Origin: Trichomonas vaginalis G3
Lineage: Eukaryota; Parabasalia; Trichomonadida; Trichomonadidae
Length of the DNA stretch: 64,000 nucleotides
NCBI RefSeq assembly: GCF_026262505.1
Contig: NC_067208.1
Coordinates: 310,001-374,000 of the forward strand
Reading direction: 5' to 3'
The position numbers and the translations under genes are program-made. Positions 8,114 to 15,970 of this stretch are shown here, piece by piece (within the stretch, counting starts at the first letter, position 1; each line of letters begins with the position of its first letter). The notes under the pieces are model-generated. The model saw only the letters and a program-made list of their open reading frames with translations. It made no database searches and was not told the origin of the DNA.

Positions 8114-8515
8114 TTACATTCCCCACGTTTGAGGCGGTTGAGGTTGGTTATTGTTTACCCACTGTTGTGCATGGTTATATCCTCTGTTAAAGAATCTTTC
8201 ACCTTGGTCCATATAGTGTCCTGCTTGGTTATAGTAGTCATTTGCTTTGTTATAATAGTTTCCTGCTTGTCTTCCTACATTGTCCATCCATCCTTGAACT
8301 TTTCCTCTTGTTTCAGGATTTGGAATAAGATTTGTTGCATCTCGTGCTACATTCCAACCTTTCTGTACAGTTTGTATAATAGGTTGTGCTTTCTCTTTAA
8401 GTATACCTAATGTACTCAAAATCTTCCTTCCAATTCCAAATGCACCTCTAGCTATTGTTCCCACTGCGGGTAAAAAGCTGGATGCAACTCCTGCTAATGC
8501 GCCAAATAAACCCAT
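8114..8515 (-). CDS. small virion-type protein with hydrophobic N-terminus (133 aa)
   Basis: Begins MGLFGALAGVASSFLPAVG, a glycine-2 start (possible N-myristoylation) followed by a glycine/alanine-rich hydrophobic helix. The rest is hydrophilic with Asn/Gln/Tyr-rich repeats of the form (N/D)YYN.A. The layout resembles minor capsid or membrane-active proteins of non-enveloped DNA viruses (adenovirus pVI is a conceptual parallel), but no sequence homology is claimed. It is divergent from the integrase gene with 17 bp between the two starts. Compare the smaller amphipathic gene at 12229-12471. Confidence 0.55.
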   Translation of the reverse strand: MGLFGALAGVASSFLPAVGTIARGAFGIGRKILSTLGILKEKAQPIIQTVQKGWNVARDATNLIPNPETRGKVQGWMDNVGRQAGNYYNKANDYYNQAGHYMDQGERFFNRGYNHAQQWVNNNQPQPPQTWGM

Positions 8516-8532
8516 TTCTTATAGGGTAAAAA
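8516..8532. promoter_or_regulatory. 17-bp divergent promoter region
   Basis: Between the start of 8114-8515 (minus) and the integrase (plus). TTTTTAC lies on the minus strand at 8526-8532. Any promoter for both genes must lie here or inside the coding regions. Confidence 0.5.
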
Positions 8533-9492
8533 ATGACGAATCCGAACAAGGACCCCTATGTTTCTAAAGCGACAAAGAAAGCACTCATGATAAAAATCTT
8601 TAGTTCAACACCAAATGCTTGGTTTATGGATATCTTGGAAAACATTCCGAGAGTTAGAACAGATGGACCTCCATACTGGTTAATATTTGTTGGTCAAAAC
8701 ACAAGATACTGTGAAGCCATACCATTATGGTCCAAAAATATTTTAGATGTGAAAACTGCTTTGACAATATTCGTTGACAAATACCATCCAACAAAACTGA
8801 CATCTGACTGTGAAAGTTCTTTCAAATCAGATGATGTAAAAAACTATCTGCGTTCAAAAAATGTAAACCAATATTTCATTGTCGACCAAAACCATTCTGC
8901 TCTTGGTGTCATTGACGGATGTATAAAAATGTTAAGAGACTTAAACCAACCACAAGGTGGTGAAGCAAATGAAATGTCATATGACGACAAGTATAGACAC
9001 TTCTCCATGGCAAAGATGAGACAAGTTTTAAATATTTACAATAACCGTAAACAAAAAGGTTTGGGAAACCACTCCCCCGAAGAAATGAAAAACAACCCTG
9101 ACTTAGAGAAAGACTATATATTTAATAATTTAGTCAAAAGAGACAAACAAGAAAGAATGCCGGGCTTCAAACTTCAGAAAGGTGACAAAGTAAAAATAGA
9201 AATACCTAAACGCGACCCATATGAAAATACTATTGACTATGACAACAATGGGAACTCGACAGGTACTCACATTCGTGTTCGTAAAAATAGAAGAAAGTAT
9301 ACAAGAGAATATTATGAAGTTTTAGGCAAACATGGCAAAATGTACACACTGCAAGCAGAAGATAAAACTACTATTGCCAGACCTCGTTTCAAACTTGTCA
9401 AAGTTCAAGGTGGTATACTTTCAAAGACAGTTCCTAACAAATATAAGACAACTCCTGACGAATATGCTAAAGAAGTTGAAAATGACGACTAA
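8533..9492 (+). CDS. Polinton integrase (rve family)
   Basis: Retroviral-type integrase that inserts the element. The catalytic core shows WFMDILEN (first Asp), LTSDCESSF (second Asp) about 50 residues later, and a downstream acidic position in HSALGVIDG. The C-terminal 120 residues are basic with an SH3/chromo-like beta region (FKLQKGDKVKIEI). The frame looks whole and spans 319 codons, compact for the family, with little N-terminal zinc-finger region visible. It overlaps the 3' end of the convergent fibre gene by 4 bp. Together with PolB it defines the element as a Polinton. Confidence 0.85.
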   Translation: MTNPNKDPYVSKATKKALMIKIFSSTPNAWFMDILENIPRVRTDGPPYWLIFVGQNTRYCEAIPLWSKNILDVKTALTIFVDKYHPTKLTSDCESSFKSDDVKNYLRSKNVNQYFIVDQNHSALGVIDGCIKMLRDLNQPQGGEANEMSYDDKYRHFSMAKMRQVLNIYNNRKQKGLGNHSPEEMKNNPDLEKDYIFNNLVKRDKQERMPGFKLQKGDKVKIEIPKRDPYENTIDYDNNGNSTGTHIRVRKNRRKYTREYYEVLGKHGKMYTLQAEDKTTIARPRFKLVKVQGGILSKTVPNKYKTTPDEYAKEVENDD

Positions 9493-11357
9493 GCAATTCT
9501 ATACCATGCGTAAACTGTCATGTAAGGTGGCATGTATTCTTTACTTTGTCCCGTTGTTTGCGTATATCCTGAAACAAAATGTGTATGGTTTCCTTCTCCC
9601 TGAGTGTCACTCCAGTAACAATTTATAGCATACTTAACGTCGTCTTTAACATCATATCCTTTACCTTTTGTCATTCCTGACCAATCCCAATATCTATGCT
9701 TATGCCAACCTGCTTGAGATGTACTTAAATCTATGTAGTGACTGTGTGCAGGTAAATTTTCACCTGAAATCGTTTTACTTCCACCTGTTTCCTTTGAAGA
9801 GTTTGCACAATACAAAAACCTGTCGACTATTTGTTCCCATTCACCAACACCAAACATTACTTGAGGACCTCTTGCTTCCATAGATGTATAAATAGAACCT
9901 ACTGGGTTCATTAAATCAAACATATGAGATATTATAGGATTGTCTCTTTTGAACTTAAAATATAGTGCAACTATTTCAGGTTTCTTCTGGTTTGTGTCAG
10001 AATATTTTTTATAATATAATCTTATGTTTTCAGGGTAGGTAAAATCTTGACTATAATATTTATTTCTGTCATCTGTATAATAATATACTATTCTCGTTTT
10101 TTCTATTGCATTATATCTTTTATATCTATAATAATCTAAATATAATGTTAGCTTTTGTTCATCTACATGTGGTGTTCTGTCGTCATCTCCATAGTCATAA
10201 TAATGTGGTGCTGGAGCTGGGTCAGGCAATGTCATATCTGCCATTTCATAAACTCTTAAATATTTCTTTTGTTCGTCTCCATATAAGTTTAAGTAGCAGT
10301 TGTTGTCTAATGGAACTTTAACTTGTGTACCATCATTCTTTTTATAGCTTACATACATTTCATTGTTATTTTTCGGAATGAGTTTATACCGTGTACCATT
10401 TTCTAAGGACTGTACCAACTGCCATCTAAAATATTTATTTTCTTCATTGACAGAAAAGTCACCAACAATAGTTTCAATATTTTTTGTTCCTATCAAACTT
10501 TGGTATATTTCATTGACATATGTTTTATCTGCTTTCTTTTCAAGGCTAACGTTTAAGTCTGTTATTTCAGAAGATGTATGTGTATGTCCAACGTCACTTT
10601 TCCTGTTTAAGGTTTCTTGTAAGTTTGTAATATTTGCAATGGTATGTGTATGTCCAACGTCACTTTTCCTGTTTAAGGTTTCTTGTAAGTTTGTAATATT
10701 TGCAATGGTATGTGTATGTCCAACGTCACTTTTCCTGTTTAAGGTTTCTTGTAAGTTTGTAATATTTGCAATGGTATGTGTATGTCCAACGTCACTTTTC
10801 CTGTTTAAGGTTTCTTGTAAGTTTGTAATATCAGATATAGAATGTGTATGAGTCTTATCTGCTTTTGTCTCTAATGTTTCCTTAAGACTTGGTATTTGGT
10901 TAATATAATGTATATGAGTCTTTTTAGAATATTCGTTTTCAGCTCTTGTCACTTCACTTGACATTTTATTGTCAACATATGTTTTGTCTGCTAGTTCAGG
11001 ATGAGTATGTTCTTTTGTTGCATAAGCATTGTTAGGTCTTTCTTCTTCTTTTGCTATTGCATCGTCTACATATTCTTTGTCAGCTTTGTTGTCAACATCT
11101 GCTTTCAAAAGAAGTTCATTTATAGGTTTCTCGTTTAAAGTTCCTTTTGTTGGATTTATACAGACAGTATTGTTCTTATTGTCTTGAAATAGAAACTCAT
11201 CTGTTATAGGGTTTATTGTCAGTTTTAAGTTTCCTTCTTTCAATGACTCAGATATCTTAGAATAGTTTGAAAGGTTTGTTGTGTTCTTATTTAGAGCTTG
11301 CATAATGAGTTGTCGGTTGTGTTGTATTTCTCTCATAGACGCTGTTTCATTTGACAT
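9489..11357 (-). CDS. tail-fibre-like protein with phage gp10-type collar domain (622 aa)
   Basis: Residues 1-100 are coiled. Residues 110-270 hold repeated H-T-H modules with coiled heptads, including an array of 22-residue repeats (NITNLQETLNRKSDVGHTHT). A middle Tyr/Lys-rich region follows. The last 150 residues match the C-terminal pattern of phage T4 gp10-like baseplate/collar proteins: GSIYTSMEA, FGVGEWEQI, RFLYCA, LPAHSH, and a terminal YMPPYMTVYAWYRIA. Such histidine pairs bind metal ions along trimeric phage fibres. By analogy this is a trimeric host-attachment or surface spike protein of the element's virion; that role is inferred. The frame is intact. Confidence 0.7.
   Translation of the reverse strand: MSNETASMREIQHNRQLIMQALNKNTTNLSNYSKISESLKEGNLKLTINPITDEFLFQDNKNNTVCINPTKGTLNEKPINELLLKADVDNKADKEYVDDAIAKEEERPNNAYATKEHTHPELADKTYVDNKMSSEVTRAENEYSKKTHIHYINQIPSLKETLETKADKTHTHSISDITNLQETLNRKSDVGHTHTIANITNLQETLNRKSDVGHTHTIANITNLQETLNRKSDVGHTHTIANITNLQETLNRKSDVGHTHTSSEITDLNVSLEKKADKTYVNEIYQSLIGTKNIETIVGDFSVNEENKYFRWQLVQSLENGTRYKLIPKNNNEMYVSYKKNDGTQVKVPLDNNCYLNLYGDEQKKYLRVYEMADMTLPDPAPAPHYYDYGDDDRTPHVDEQKLTLYLDYYRYKRYNAIEKTRIVYYYTDDRNKYYSQDFTYPENIRLYYKKYSDTNQKKPEIVALYFKFKRDNPIISHMFDLMNPVGSIYTSMEARGPQVMFGVGEWEQIVDRFLYCANSSKETGGSKTISGENLPAHSHYIDLSTSQAGWHKHRYWDWSGMTKGKGYDVKDDVKYAINCYWSDTQGEGNHTHFVSGYTQTTGQSKEYMPPYMTVYAWYRIA
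10568..10840 (-). repeat. four tandem 66-bp repeats inside the fibre gene
   Basis: TGTCCAACGTCACTTTTCCT recurs at 10585, 10651, 10717 and 10783, a strict 66-bp period (22 codons). Copies are almost identical, so recent expansion or homogenisation is likely. It lengthens the fibre shaft in 22-residue steps. Confidence 0.9.
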
Positions 11358-11375
11358 TTTTATTATAGATAAAAT
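11358..11375. promoter_or_regulatory. 18-bp divergent promoter region
   Basis: Lies between the fibre gene (minus) and the structural-type gene (plus). TTTTTAT at 11357-11363 is 13 nt before the plus-strand ATG; a weaker TTTTATC faces the minus gene. Confidence 0.5.
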
Positions 11376-12224
11376 ATGCTTCCAATAGAAAAAGAAAATT
11401 CTAGAGTTGCTACAACTAAACCATTAGATGAACTTTTTACTAATGTCGGTCAAAAGTTTGAGACAGATACCGTAAAGCATGAAGGCTATCGTTTTGACTA
11501 CCCATTAAGATGGTTAAGAGACCCATCCGTCACAAAAGCTATTGGCTTTCGTAGAATGAAGTTCATTTCAGAAGCCATACATGGTTTCCCATTTACGGTC
11601 GGTTTTGAAGTTCGATACTATAACAAAGAAAAACGTATGTATGAGAAATTTGAACAGGGAAAACTTTTACAAGTTAGTTTGCTTATAAACTTAGAAACAA
11701 CTCTTCAAGCTTTTCAAGAAAAAATAAACGATATCTATATTGAATATGCAAACCAGTATAACATTGACGAAGGAGAATACCATCTCGATATTATTTATGA
11801 CAGGAAAAATGCAACTGTTAAAATCAATAAAATAGAAGACCTTGGAGAAAACGTTTATATTTCTACAAAATATAACAACTTGGCATGGTATAGATTTATG
11901 AGGATGTTAAATCAGCCTGCAGCATATCCAGTACACCCGGACTATTATGAAGTCGAAAACCCTAATGGAACATATGAAAATATTTTCGACCCAGATGCTA
12001 TTATTGTTCATGCTTCATTTTCTGGTGCGCAAAACTCTTTCTTATGTCTGATGAATGACTTTTACGAAAAACCTACAAAGTTATATGAACCGCCGAGTGG
12101 AAGTATTTCAGACTTTCAAGTATGGTTTACTACAGATGGAAGAAAAAGAATAATTCCATTATACCATGCGTTTTACTTAGAACTTAGTTTCATATACAAC
12201 TACTATCGAACGATAAAAATATAA
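11376..12224 (+). CDS. structural-type Polinton protein, whole copy (282 aa)
   Basis: Open frame of 282 codons with a beta-rich, Tyr/Phe/Asn-rich sequence. Features: YRFDYPLRWLRDPS near residue 50, AWYRFMRMLNQP near 175, DFQVWFTTDG and FYLELSFIYNYY at the end. A broken homologue sits at 4143-5004. Size and composition suit a penton/minor capsid-type protein, a standard component of Polintons, but no diagnostic motif proves it. It converges on the small gene 12229-12471 with 4 bp between stops. TTTTTAT lies upstream at 11357-11363. Confidence 0.6.
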   Translation: MLPIEKENSRVATTKPLDELFTNVGQKFETDTVKHEGYRFDYPLRWLRDPSVTKAIGFRRMKFISEAIHGFPFTVGFEVRYYNKEKRMYEKFEQGKLLQVSLLINLETTLQAFQEKINDIYIEYANQYNIDEGEYHLDIIYDRKNATVKINKIEDLGENVYISTKYNNLAWYRFMRMLNQPAAYPVHPDYYEVENPNGTYENIFDPDAIIVHASFSGAQNSFLCLMNDFYEKPTKLYEPPSGSISDFQVWFTTDGRKRIIPLYHAFYLELSFIYNYYRTIKI

Positions 12225-12228
12225 TTTT

Positions 12229-12471
12229 TTAATACGGTTGAGGTGTTGGATTTGGTTGCCAACTAGACTGTGGTGCAGGTTCAGGCTGTTGTATAACAGG
12301 AGCTTGCTCTTCTGGTTCAGGGTCTTTAGGTATAATACCAACAAACTGACCTACTCTTTTACCAATATTTTTGACACCGTTCCATACTCCTCTTCCGACA
12401 GATTTTATTCCATTCCATATACCTCTTCCAACTCTTCTGAAGAAGTTTCCTATCTTACTGAAGAAACCCAT
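12229..12471 (-). CDS. small amphipathic cationic protein (80 aa)
   Basis: Begins MGFFSKIGNFFRRVGRGIWNG; residues 15-42 contain a near-repeat of nine residues (GRGIWNGIK / GRGVWNGVK). Helical projection would place Ile/Val/Trp/Phe on one face and Arg/Lys on the other, the pattern of membrane-lytic peptides. The C-terminal half is Pro/Glu/Gln-rich and probably disordered. A Gly-2 start permits myristoylation. This could be a membrane-penetration or core peptide of the virion. Family not recognised; function is inferred from composition only. It has its own TTTTTAC motif. Confidence 0.55.
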   Translation of the reverse strand: MGFFSKIGNFFRRVGRGIWNGIKSVGRGVWNGVKNIGKRVGQFVGIIPKDPEPEEQAPVIQQPEPAPQSSWQPNPTPQPY

Positions 12472-12488
12472 TTACTACGTGTAAAAAT
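12472..12488 (-). promoter_or_regulatory. TTTTTAC motif
   Basis: Minus strand TTTTTACACGTAGTAA-ATG. It follows immediately after the stop of the upstream gene (12489-12851), so transcription signals are squeezed into 17 bp. Confidence 0.55.
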
Positions 12489-12851
12489 CTAATGTCCGCC
12501 TAGTCTCTTACGTTTCCTGTTGAGTTCCATAGCATTCTTTAACTGGAGCTCATACATTCTGTTTCTCCTCTGGTAGAAAACATATTCTGGGTCAACTCCT
12601 GTGTTCGCGTCATCTGCATAAAGTTGTTTATATCCCACTTCGGGGTTTGTATAAAATTCTTTCCATCTCATATTTGCATACCATGGTGGCAAACCTAACG
12701 CAGCGTCATTTGACATGGCAGTTTGCATTTGTACATCTGTTGGCACTTGACCATAGTTTGCCATTGCAGTTTGTATTCTAACTTCATTTGGAATATTCTC
12801 TGGGTTTGGTTGTCCAGGTTGCTGTGCATTCGCTAAGTTCTGTGCGTCCAT
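12489..12851 (-). CDS. hypothetical Polinton protein (120 aa)
   Basis: Intact frame. The N-terminal 50 residues are Asn/Gln/Pro/Ala-rich with an internal repeat (VRIQTAMAN / VQMQTAMSN). The centre has WYANMRWKEFY, and the C-terminus is basic (ELNRKRKRLGGH), suggesting nucleic-acid contact. No family recognised. It sits in the same minus-strand series as the methyltransferase, the membrane micro-protein and the amphipathic protein. Confidence 0.5.
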   Translation of the reverse strand: MDAQNLANAQQPGQPNPENIPNEVRIQTAMANYGQVPTDVQMQTAMSNDAALGLPPWYANMRWKEFYTNPEVGYKQLYADDANTGVDPEYVFYQRRNRMYELQLKNAMELNRKRKRLGGH

Positions 12852-12868
12852 TTAATATTAGATAAAAA
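12852..12868 (-). promoter_or_regulatory. TTTTTAT motif
   Basis: Minus strand TTTTTATCTAATATTAA-ATG in the short gap to the next gene. Confidence 0.55.
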
Positions 12869-12874
12869 TATCTC

Positions 12875-13006
12875 TTACGAGTACATATACTGAACATTTG
12901 CAGGCATTGGTTCATCTTCATATTCTCTGTACTTTTCTGCCACGTCAAAGAAATAAATGACACAATGGAAAAAACCTAAAACAAGTAGTCCTATTTCAAA
13001 CCACAT
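12875..13006 (-). CDS. single-pass membrane micro-protein (43 aa)
   Basis: ATG at 13004-13006 to TAA at 12875-12877. Residues 2-20 (WFEIGLLVLGFFHCVIYFF) form a membrane helix and are followed by an acidic, Tyr-rich tail. The first 16 bp overlap the 3' end of the methyltransferase gene. Its fit between two genes and the clear hydrophobic segment support it. Small membrane proteins occur in many virus-like elements; the function is unknown. Confidence 0.5.
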   Translation of the reverse strand: MWFEIGLLVLGFFHCVIYFFDVAEKYREYEDEPMPANVQYMYS

Positions 13007-13809
13007 TTACTTACTAATAAAATTTCTTTATTGTGACACTTTCTCCGGTTTATAGGACCTCTCTCATATTCTATCTTGTCATATATAAACTCATAGTCAT
13101 GTATGTCCTCTAACCATCTCATAACGGTTTCCAAACCACTTTTATCGGATGTAAAGTAAAAGCATGGATGGTTATGTATAACGTCTAAAGTTTCTAAAGA
13201 GTCTCTCAAAGTCCAGTCTACTTGGTATTGAAAATCCCATGTGTTATAGAACGGCGGGTCCACTATAAAGAAAACATTTTCCTTGTCTTTATATTTTTCA
13301 TACAACTCTGTCCAATGACATCTCACAAACTCTATACCCTCAATATATTTTTCTATGTCCTCTTTGAAAACATTTGTATAGTTAAGATATAAAACTTTTG
13401 ACATAAGTGTTTCAATGTCATGAACTCTTATAGCACCACTATATAATAGTCTAGCAGATATACTATTCCAGTCTATATATTCTGCTTTTTTCAAAACCTC
13501 TCTCACAATATTTTTGTTATCTAATGGTATACGTTCCATCTTACCTATAGGTATCTTTTCTTTTAACTCTTTCAATATATTGTTTGTGTCTGGAATATGT
13601 TTGAGACGGTCCATATAGTTGTCGAAGTCATTGCATATAATCTTTGAGTCTGGGAATATTGTATGACATAAATGGGATATATAGAAACTTCCACCGAACA
13701 AATCTACAAATGTTAGACCATTCGGTAGTTTCTTAAGTTCTCTCAATATAATATCTTTACATCTACTCTTATTTCCAAAGAACGGTAACGGCGGTTTTGT
13801 AAAATTCAT
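12991..13809 (-). CDS. N6-adenine DNA methyltransferase, Dam/D12 class
   Basis: Transfers a methyl group from S-adenosylmethionine to adenine N6 in DNA. Seen: an N-terminal PPLPFFGNKSR motif (the P-F-x-G-N/S-K signature of the D12 class), FVDLFGGS (motif I, cofactor binding) at about residue 34, and IVDPPFYN (motif IV, DPPF catalytic) at about residue 188. The length of 272 aa is normal for the family. The frame is intact. Within a Polinton it may mark the element's DNA or alter host transcription. T. vaginalis DNA is reported to carry 6-methyladenine, so an element-borne enzyme is of interest. Which sequence it methylates cannot be read here. Confidence 0.8.
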   Translation of the reverse strand: MNFTKPPLPFFGNKSRCKDIILRELKKLPNGLTFVDLFGGSFYISHLCHTIFPDSKIICNDFDNYMDRLKHIPDTNNILKELKEKIPIGKMERIPLDNKNIVREVLKKAEYIDWNSISARLLYSGAIRVHDIETLMSKVLYLNYTNVFKEDIEKYIEGIEFVRCHWTELYEKYKDKENVFFIVDPPFYNTWDFQYQVDWTLRDSLETLDVIHNHPCFYFTSDKSGLETVMRWLEDIHDYEFIYDKIEYERGPINRRKCHNKEILLVSKCGLK

Positions 13810-13829
13810 TTATATATAATAATAAAAAT
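13810..13829 (-). promoter_or_regulatory. TTTTTAT motif
   Basis: Minus strand TTTTTAT at 13822-13828, 12 nt before the methyltransferase ATG. Confidence 0.5.
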
Positions 13830-14110
13830 GTTTTTACCCGAAAAGTGACAGAAAAGTGACAAAACATGAAAACATATATAATTTGTGAAAAGCGACACAA
13901 AAAGTGTCACCGGCTGGTCGGCTGGGTTTCGGTCCTCCTCTTGGGTCTTGGGCAAAATTTCTTATGGGCTAGAGGGCGCAACGCGCCTGGAAGCCCTCCA
14001 AATATAAACTTCATTTATACTAAACATCTTCAGGGCTAGAGGGCGCAACGCGCCTGGAGGCCCCACTACCTTTTTTTTAATATTTATAAGGTAGATTTCA
14101 AATATATAAA
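13830..14110. repeat. GC-rich direct repeat at the presumed Polinton end
   Basis: No gene. Several AAAAGTGAC/GTGTCAC motifs occur at 13841-13910, then GGGCTAGAGGGCGCAACGCG at 13966 and again at 14033, each followed by CCTGGA(A/G)G. The core GGGCGCAACGCGCC is partly palindromic. It stands out in an AT-rich surrounding and may be the terminal region of the element. Confidence 0.5.
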
Positions 14111-14653
14111 TATCAAAGAAAATGACAAACTTTTTTCTTAATTTTTTTTATTTTAACAATAAATTACTCAATTTCGATCAAACAAATGGTTTTATTTGTC
14201 ATAATATTCAAATATATATATGAATGCCGATAATGTGGTCGAGATGAACGGTTAGAGGCGGTTTAAAAATGTATGGCCTGCTAGCAAGATGTTACAGCTT
14301 GAAGCCGGTTGGGTTCCGAATCTTCGCCTCCTGAGATCTCACGAAGATCGCCCAATTCAGAAAAACGCCTCCCCTTGGTGCGCTTGAGCTGCCTGCATAG
14401 TTAGCAGATCATTTTGTTTTTTGCTTTAGGTTGTTAGCGAGCTTTAAATTGTTAGATCATTGATGCAATGCGTATGAAAATATTCATGCATTAGACAAGA
14501 ACTTTCTTAATTTGAAAGTAGTATGCAGGAATAGATCGAACAATTTAATAAATTATTGGGATCCACCTATAAAGTTCTAATGTTGGAAGTGATTCCCATT
14601 GGATTAATCGCAAAATGGGGTACTGGTCCGGAATTGGGTTCAGATAGCGATAT
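14111..14653. other. non-coding stretch with a structured, tRNA-like segment
   Basis: No open frame of note. A GC-richer segment at about 14225-14420 contains TGGTCGAG...GGTTAGAGGC, resembling the A box of Ser/Leu tRNAs, and GGGTTCCGAATC, resembling a B box, about 70 nt apart. The anticodon and acceptor stems do not pair convincingly. ATCTTCG/CGAAGAT forms a 7-bp hairpin at about 14319-14350. It may be a tRNA-derived repeat or another small structured RNA. Confidence 0.25.
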
Positions 14654-15001
14654 TTTGACCGACAAGAGTGTAATATGCACTCCTGTCGGTCACAATGTGT
14701 CATTCCGGGAGACATTGCCACTGCATGTCTCCCAGAATGAGACAATTTGTTGCAATCAGAATGTGATTGCAAAAGTTTGACCGACAAGAGTGTAATATGC
14801 ACTCTTGTTTTAATAAATTTTAAATACTATATAAGTATCTTTACATACAATCTTTACATTATATTTTTTCCCAATTAATATTTATTTCATATTTTTTGTG
14901 CTTTATCTAACTTATAGCATGTACTGAACTATTTTACAGACTCTACTGAGCTATCTCAACATATAAACCAGTGAAAAAAAAACATCTATACTCACTTCAT
15001 A

Positions 15002-15011
15002 TTCTGATCTC
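15002..15011 (+). repeat. target-site duplication of the MULE, left copy
   Basis: TTCTGATCTC, directly before GGGGCGGCGACAAATTT. Confidence 0.85.
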
Positions 15012-15044
15012 GGGGCGGCGACAAATTTGCCCAGCCAGTAAAGT

Positions 15045-15800
15045 ATTCAATTTTTTTTGCATTTTTTTTAAAGCTTCTTCACTTAAATCATGGAATGTCT
15101 CAAAGACAAAAGTAGCATACAGCATGTAAAGCTAAAGAAAGATAATCATAATTAATACCTTAATTTTTAATATTACGCATTTTTAGGTGCAAAATTTAAA
15201 AACATTCTAATACAATAGAGCAGTTTCCAAAAGTAGCATACAGCATGCAAAGCTAAAGAAAGATAATCATAATTAATACCTTAATTTTTAATATTACGCA
15301 TTTTTAGGTGCAAAATTTAAAAACATTCTAATACAATAGAGCAGTTTCCAAAAGTAGCATACAGCATGTAAAGCTAAAGAAAGATAATCATAATTAATAC
15401 CTTAATTTTTAATATTACGCATTTTTAGGTGCAAAATTTAAAAACATTCTAATACAATAGAGCAGTTTCCAAAAGTAGCATACAGCATGTAAAGCTAAAG
15501 AAAGATAATCATAATTAATACCTTAATTTTTAATATTACGCATTTTTAGGTGCAAATTTAAAAACATTCTAATACAATAGAGCAGTTTCCAAAAGTAGCA
15601 TACAGCATGCAAAGCTAAAGAAAGATAATCATAATTAATACCTTTAAAGTTTAAAACCTTGATTTTTTTTAAAATCAAATATTTATAACTTTAATACATA
15701 CAGCTTAAACCTTATACTTGTTTTCTCTTGTGAGAAAGCAATCTTACAAAGCTAACAATCCTAAAAAATAAAGAATTAAAATTTAATAATTTAATCTAAC
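15045..15800 (+). repeat. MULE subterminal inverted repeat, left (expanded)
   Basis: Complementary to 17433-17826. It is about 360 bp longer because a 121-bp unit (starting AGTAGCATACAGCATG at 15111, 15232, 15353, 15474 and 15594) is present in about five copies against two on the right. Confidence 0.85.
15108..15643 (+). repeat. 121-bp tandem repeat array
   Basis: Five starts at 121, 121, 121 and 120 bp spacing, nearly identical copies containing GGTGCAAAATTTAAAAACAT. It lies within the left subterminal repeat of the MULE. Confidence 0.95.
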
Positions 15801-15955
15801 AAAATTTCTCTCTTTATCCTTTTGCACTCTTTATATGCAACTCAAATCCATCATATAATATTCCTATAATACTCTTGCCTCAAACAATGACGAACAAACT
15901 GCTATTCTCATTTAATTACAGACCAAATCTATTCAAATTTCTGAATTTTTAATTT

Positions 15956-15960
15956 TCATT
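15956..15960 (+). promoter_or_regulatory. initiator (TCATT) of the transposase gene
   Basis: TCATT with the presumed start A at 15958, 13 nt before the ATG at 15971. It fits the TCA-pyrimidine-(T/A) initiator described for T. vaginalis. Confidence 0.5.
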
Positions 15961-15970
15961 TCAATTTCAA

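Larger units (their letters stand above)
1..14100. mobile_element. Polinton/Maverick element, partial (left part outside window)
   Basis: A compact block of genes on both strands, separated mostly by 5-20 bp, with the Polinton hallmark pair of a B-family DNA polymerase (5154-7308) and an rve-type integrase (8533-9492), plus capsid- and fibre-like genes and an adenine methyltransferase. Genes of this block share a TTTTTAY motif just before the start codon, which the neighbouring host genes do not show. The left end lies outside the window. The right end is placed at about 14.1 kb, after a GC-rich direct repeat, and is uncertain because no terminal inverted repeat can be matched here. Packaging ATPase, protease and major capsid genes are not recognised in the window and may lie to the left. 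The element is a fossil with several broken genes. It could be fairly young, since many genes remain open. Family is secure; limits are not. Confidence 0.85.

Noticed and set aside
10568-10840. CRISPR-like array
   Set aside because: The 66-bp units are whole codon multiples inside the fibre gene and have no variable spacers.
13830-14110. Terminal inverted repeat of the Polinton
   Set aside because: Only direct repeats are visible; the other end of the element is outside the window, so the claim cannot be supported.
15108-15643. CRISPR or satellite array
   Set aside because: The 121-bp units are contiguous, without spacers, and belong to the MULE inner repeat.
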